A stretch of 40,520 nt of DNA from IMG/VR virus record IMGVR_UViG_3300048033_000730, positions 1 through 40,520 of that record. The stretch is one strand, 5' to 3'. The DNA is from a virus. The notes under the pieces were generated by a model that saw nothing but the letters and a program-made list of their open reading frames with translations, made no database searches and was not told where the DNA came from. Below are positions 40,301 to 40,520 of this stretch, one piece after another; position 1 is the first letter of the stretch, and each line of letters starts with the position of its first letter. Position numbers and translations under genes: made by a program.

Positions 40301-40520
40301 TTATATAGCTGTCCCCAGCTAATGCTGCAATAACTGTATTTGAAGTTTTTGATGTACTACCTGCAACTAAATTACCACTCAACGTCCCGCCAGTGAGAGG
40401 CAGCTTAGTCGCGTCAGCTACAGTAATATTTGCACTACCATTAAACGACACGCCGTTGATTGTACGGGCGGTTTGCAGAACGGTAGCTGTTGAAGCATTC
40501 CCTGTAAGAGCCGCAGTAAT
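37395..40520 (-). CDS. Tail fibre with S74 domain (fibre A), 5' end cut by window edge
   Basis: The frame stays open from 40,520 to the stop at 37395; the nominal GTG at 40451 lies inside a repeat and is not the true start. The visible part (~1041 aa) has a Cys-free shaft with three copies of TINGVSFNGSANITVADATK, glycine-rich linker and LTANNVLLGNGTSAVQAVAP, then a YadA-like beta-roll of N-AIG--AL repeats holding 23 Cys, then the S74 domain beginning TVSDCRDKSCFKEVPHG. It shares end sequence with fibre B: both have the same SDCRDK-x-C, GFLAQD and MVPILV. Adhesive host-recognition fibre; the N-terminal anchor is outside the window. Confidence 0.93.
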   Translation of the reverse strand: MTAALTGNASTATVLQTARTINGVSFNGSANITVADATKLPLTGGTLSGNLVAGSTSKTSNTVIAALAGDSYITGFEAYGASQGTGYTYVGQSAFSSGYGGGMFYNGDGSPAFASGETADYVGFYRMSAGAKTVVFDYNYNNSTVRFKSDITVAGNISVTGTVDGRDVAADGTKLDGIAAGAQTGTVTSVTGGSYLTGGTITTTGTLAVDATTTATASKIVARNSSGYVFATYYNSAGTFSTTGLTSGMARFTGTNGSDTYGRSYSAQAAATLLSGSTMNIVGSSSSTTGNAATATVLQTARTINGVSFNGSANITVADATKLPLTGGTISGTLTMSQDGQDVLNFSANDTNDARGIAFNSRTALSADYNDGWLRLNQLSEFTNGVYTPSSIRADGGFVGNATTATTLQTARTINGVSFDGSANITVADATKLPLTGGTLTGGLTGTTANFSTSATIDGILLRDSTNRSGLLEVSSGGTWEGFAIAPTGTSHWSIMGDQDDFGLYDDVNNEWILFYNENSSLNLYHNGSVKLATSSTGVTITGTATATTFSGALSGNATTATGLSATLAVASGGTGATTLTANNVLLGNGTSAVQAVAPGTSGNVLTSDGTTWTSAPASGGGSSLDGYTNDAVTAPNCSTALGNLAGGASTATGVTSVGFSASGGTTGTTNSNSVLVGNKAGFCAFGCQNVGIGLCAIFNGVTTSSIRNVAVGSYAMSRASSYVGSCNVAIGFMSARCMSSAFGSVSIGYCTLFCTTSGHSNVAIGSNALQCNTTGDYNVGIGSSALCKMTTGNDNIGIGRLALGCTSLSPNSYNVAIGYFAGMKVSSGGSNTMVGGAAGCGIQAGCNNTAIGVRAMGSGNCSGCYNVGVGVYAGSSCITSVRSGCNNVAIGLNAGRCWSVTSPMFSCRGFVDMGTPTTLCHHIIMGNVAHTCAMIQIGWTTVSDCRDKSCFKEVPHGLDFVNALKPTEYQFKKSRDSEETDGVTRYGFLAQDVIALEGDSPVVASATDPDKLKYTEAHMVPILVKAIQELSAEVKRLKES
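39208..39302 (-). repeat. 95-bp direct repeat in fibre A, copy 3
   Basis: One of three equally spaced-in-frame 95-bp repeats (others at 39538-39632 and 40387-40481), each encoding ARTINGVSF-DGSANITVADA plus TKLPLTGGT. This copy is the most diverged (GTCAAAAGAAACACC). Confidence 0.9.
39538..39632 (-). repeat. 95-bp direct repeat in fibre A, copy 2
   Basis: Same unit and frame as the copies at 39208 and 40387. Begins CCGCCAGTGAGAGGCAGC on the + strand and ends GGTTTGCAGAAC; a few synonymous changes separate it from copy 1. Such repeats allow length change or exchange between fibre genes. Confidence 0.9.
40387..40481 (-). repeat. 95-bp direct repeat in fibre A, copy 1
   Basis: The rightmost copy, in the coding frame, close to the window edge. 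More copies may exist outside the window. It closely matches the copy at 39538. Confidence 0.88.

Noticed and set aside
33124-40520. Diversity-generating retroelement acting on fibres
   Set aside because: No reverse transcriptase, template repeat or accessory gene in the window, and fibre repeats do not show A-specific variation. It could only be re-opened if an RT lies outside the window.
1-40520. Prophage or host chromosomal fragment
   Set aside because: No integrase, excisionase, attachment site or host housekeeping gene is visible; the gene content is entirely phage-like. Temperate lifestyle cannot be excluded from this window alone.

Overview
The window is a stretch of a lytic-type tailed bacteriophage genome, most likely a marine (short-tailed or siphovirus-like) phage of a Gram-negative, probably proteobacterial, host. 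Evidence: tightly packed genes with 1-20 nt overlaps; a phage-type family A DNA polymerase, primase-helicase and nucleases; tail fibres ending in S74 chaperone domains; a 3-TM holin and an M15 endolysin. No integrase, repressor/attachment module, tRNA, CRISPR array, rRNA or insertion sequence is visible. Terminase, portal, major capsid and RNA polymerase genes are also absent, so they lie outside the window if present. Host assignment is inference; the BPSL0761-like small protein and the DUF6127-like and 3-TM holin families are typical of Proteobacteria and their phages.

Region 1 (1-13,735, + strand) is the replication and nucleotide-processing arm. The 3' part of an unknown gene ends at an intrinsic terminator (805-831). 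A sigma70-like promoter (848-876) then starts a long operon: VRR-NUC nuclease, DNA polymerase A (Leu at the Pol I F762-equivalent position), many small genes, a DUF3310 protein, a GNAT-like protein, a SleB-type cell wall hydrolase, a zinc-ribbon protein, a BPSL0761-like protein, a staphylococcal-type nuclease, a Cas4/RecB-like nuclease with four cysteines, an HNH-like basic protein and an SNF2-type helicase. A second promoter sharing an 11-nt core with the first (9071-9098) precedes a coiled-coil protein, a putative zinc-containing ssDNA-binding protein, an HTH protein, a 959-aa primase-helicase and a small final gene.

The two arms converge at 13,736, with one base between opposing stop codons. 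A 7-bp hairpin lies just inside the last + strand gene.

Region 2 (13,737-40,520, - strand, transcribed right to left) is virion structure, adsorption and lysis. In transcription order: a tail fibre truncated by the right edge, a 72-aa partner, a protein of seventeen 22-residue repeats, a zinc-ribbon protein, a second S74 fibre with its own 76-aa partner paralogous to the first, a GT9-like glycosyltransferase, a set of small membrane/exported proteins with the holin and M15 endolysin, a gp10-like structural protein, a jelly-roll-like protein, a 1050-aa repeat protein, three putative internal/injection proteins, and a 2276-aa polyvalent protein with two HExxH motifs.

Most noteworthy: the duplicated fibre-partner cassette whose cysteines are confined to the C-terminal beta-roll part of both fibres; the exact 17 x 22-aa repeat protein; the giant protein with two metalloprotease-like motifs; and the Cys-rich/Thr-Glu/poly-Gly repeat protein. 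All functional calls come from reading motifs, without database searches.
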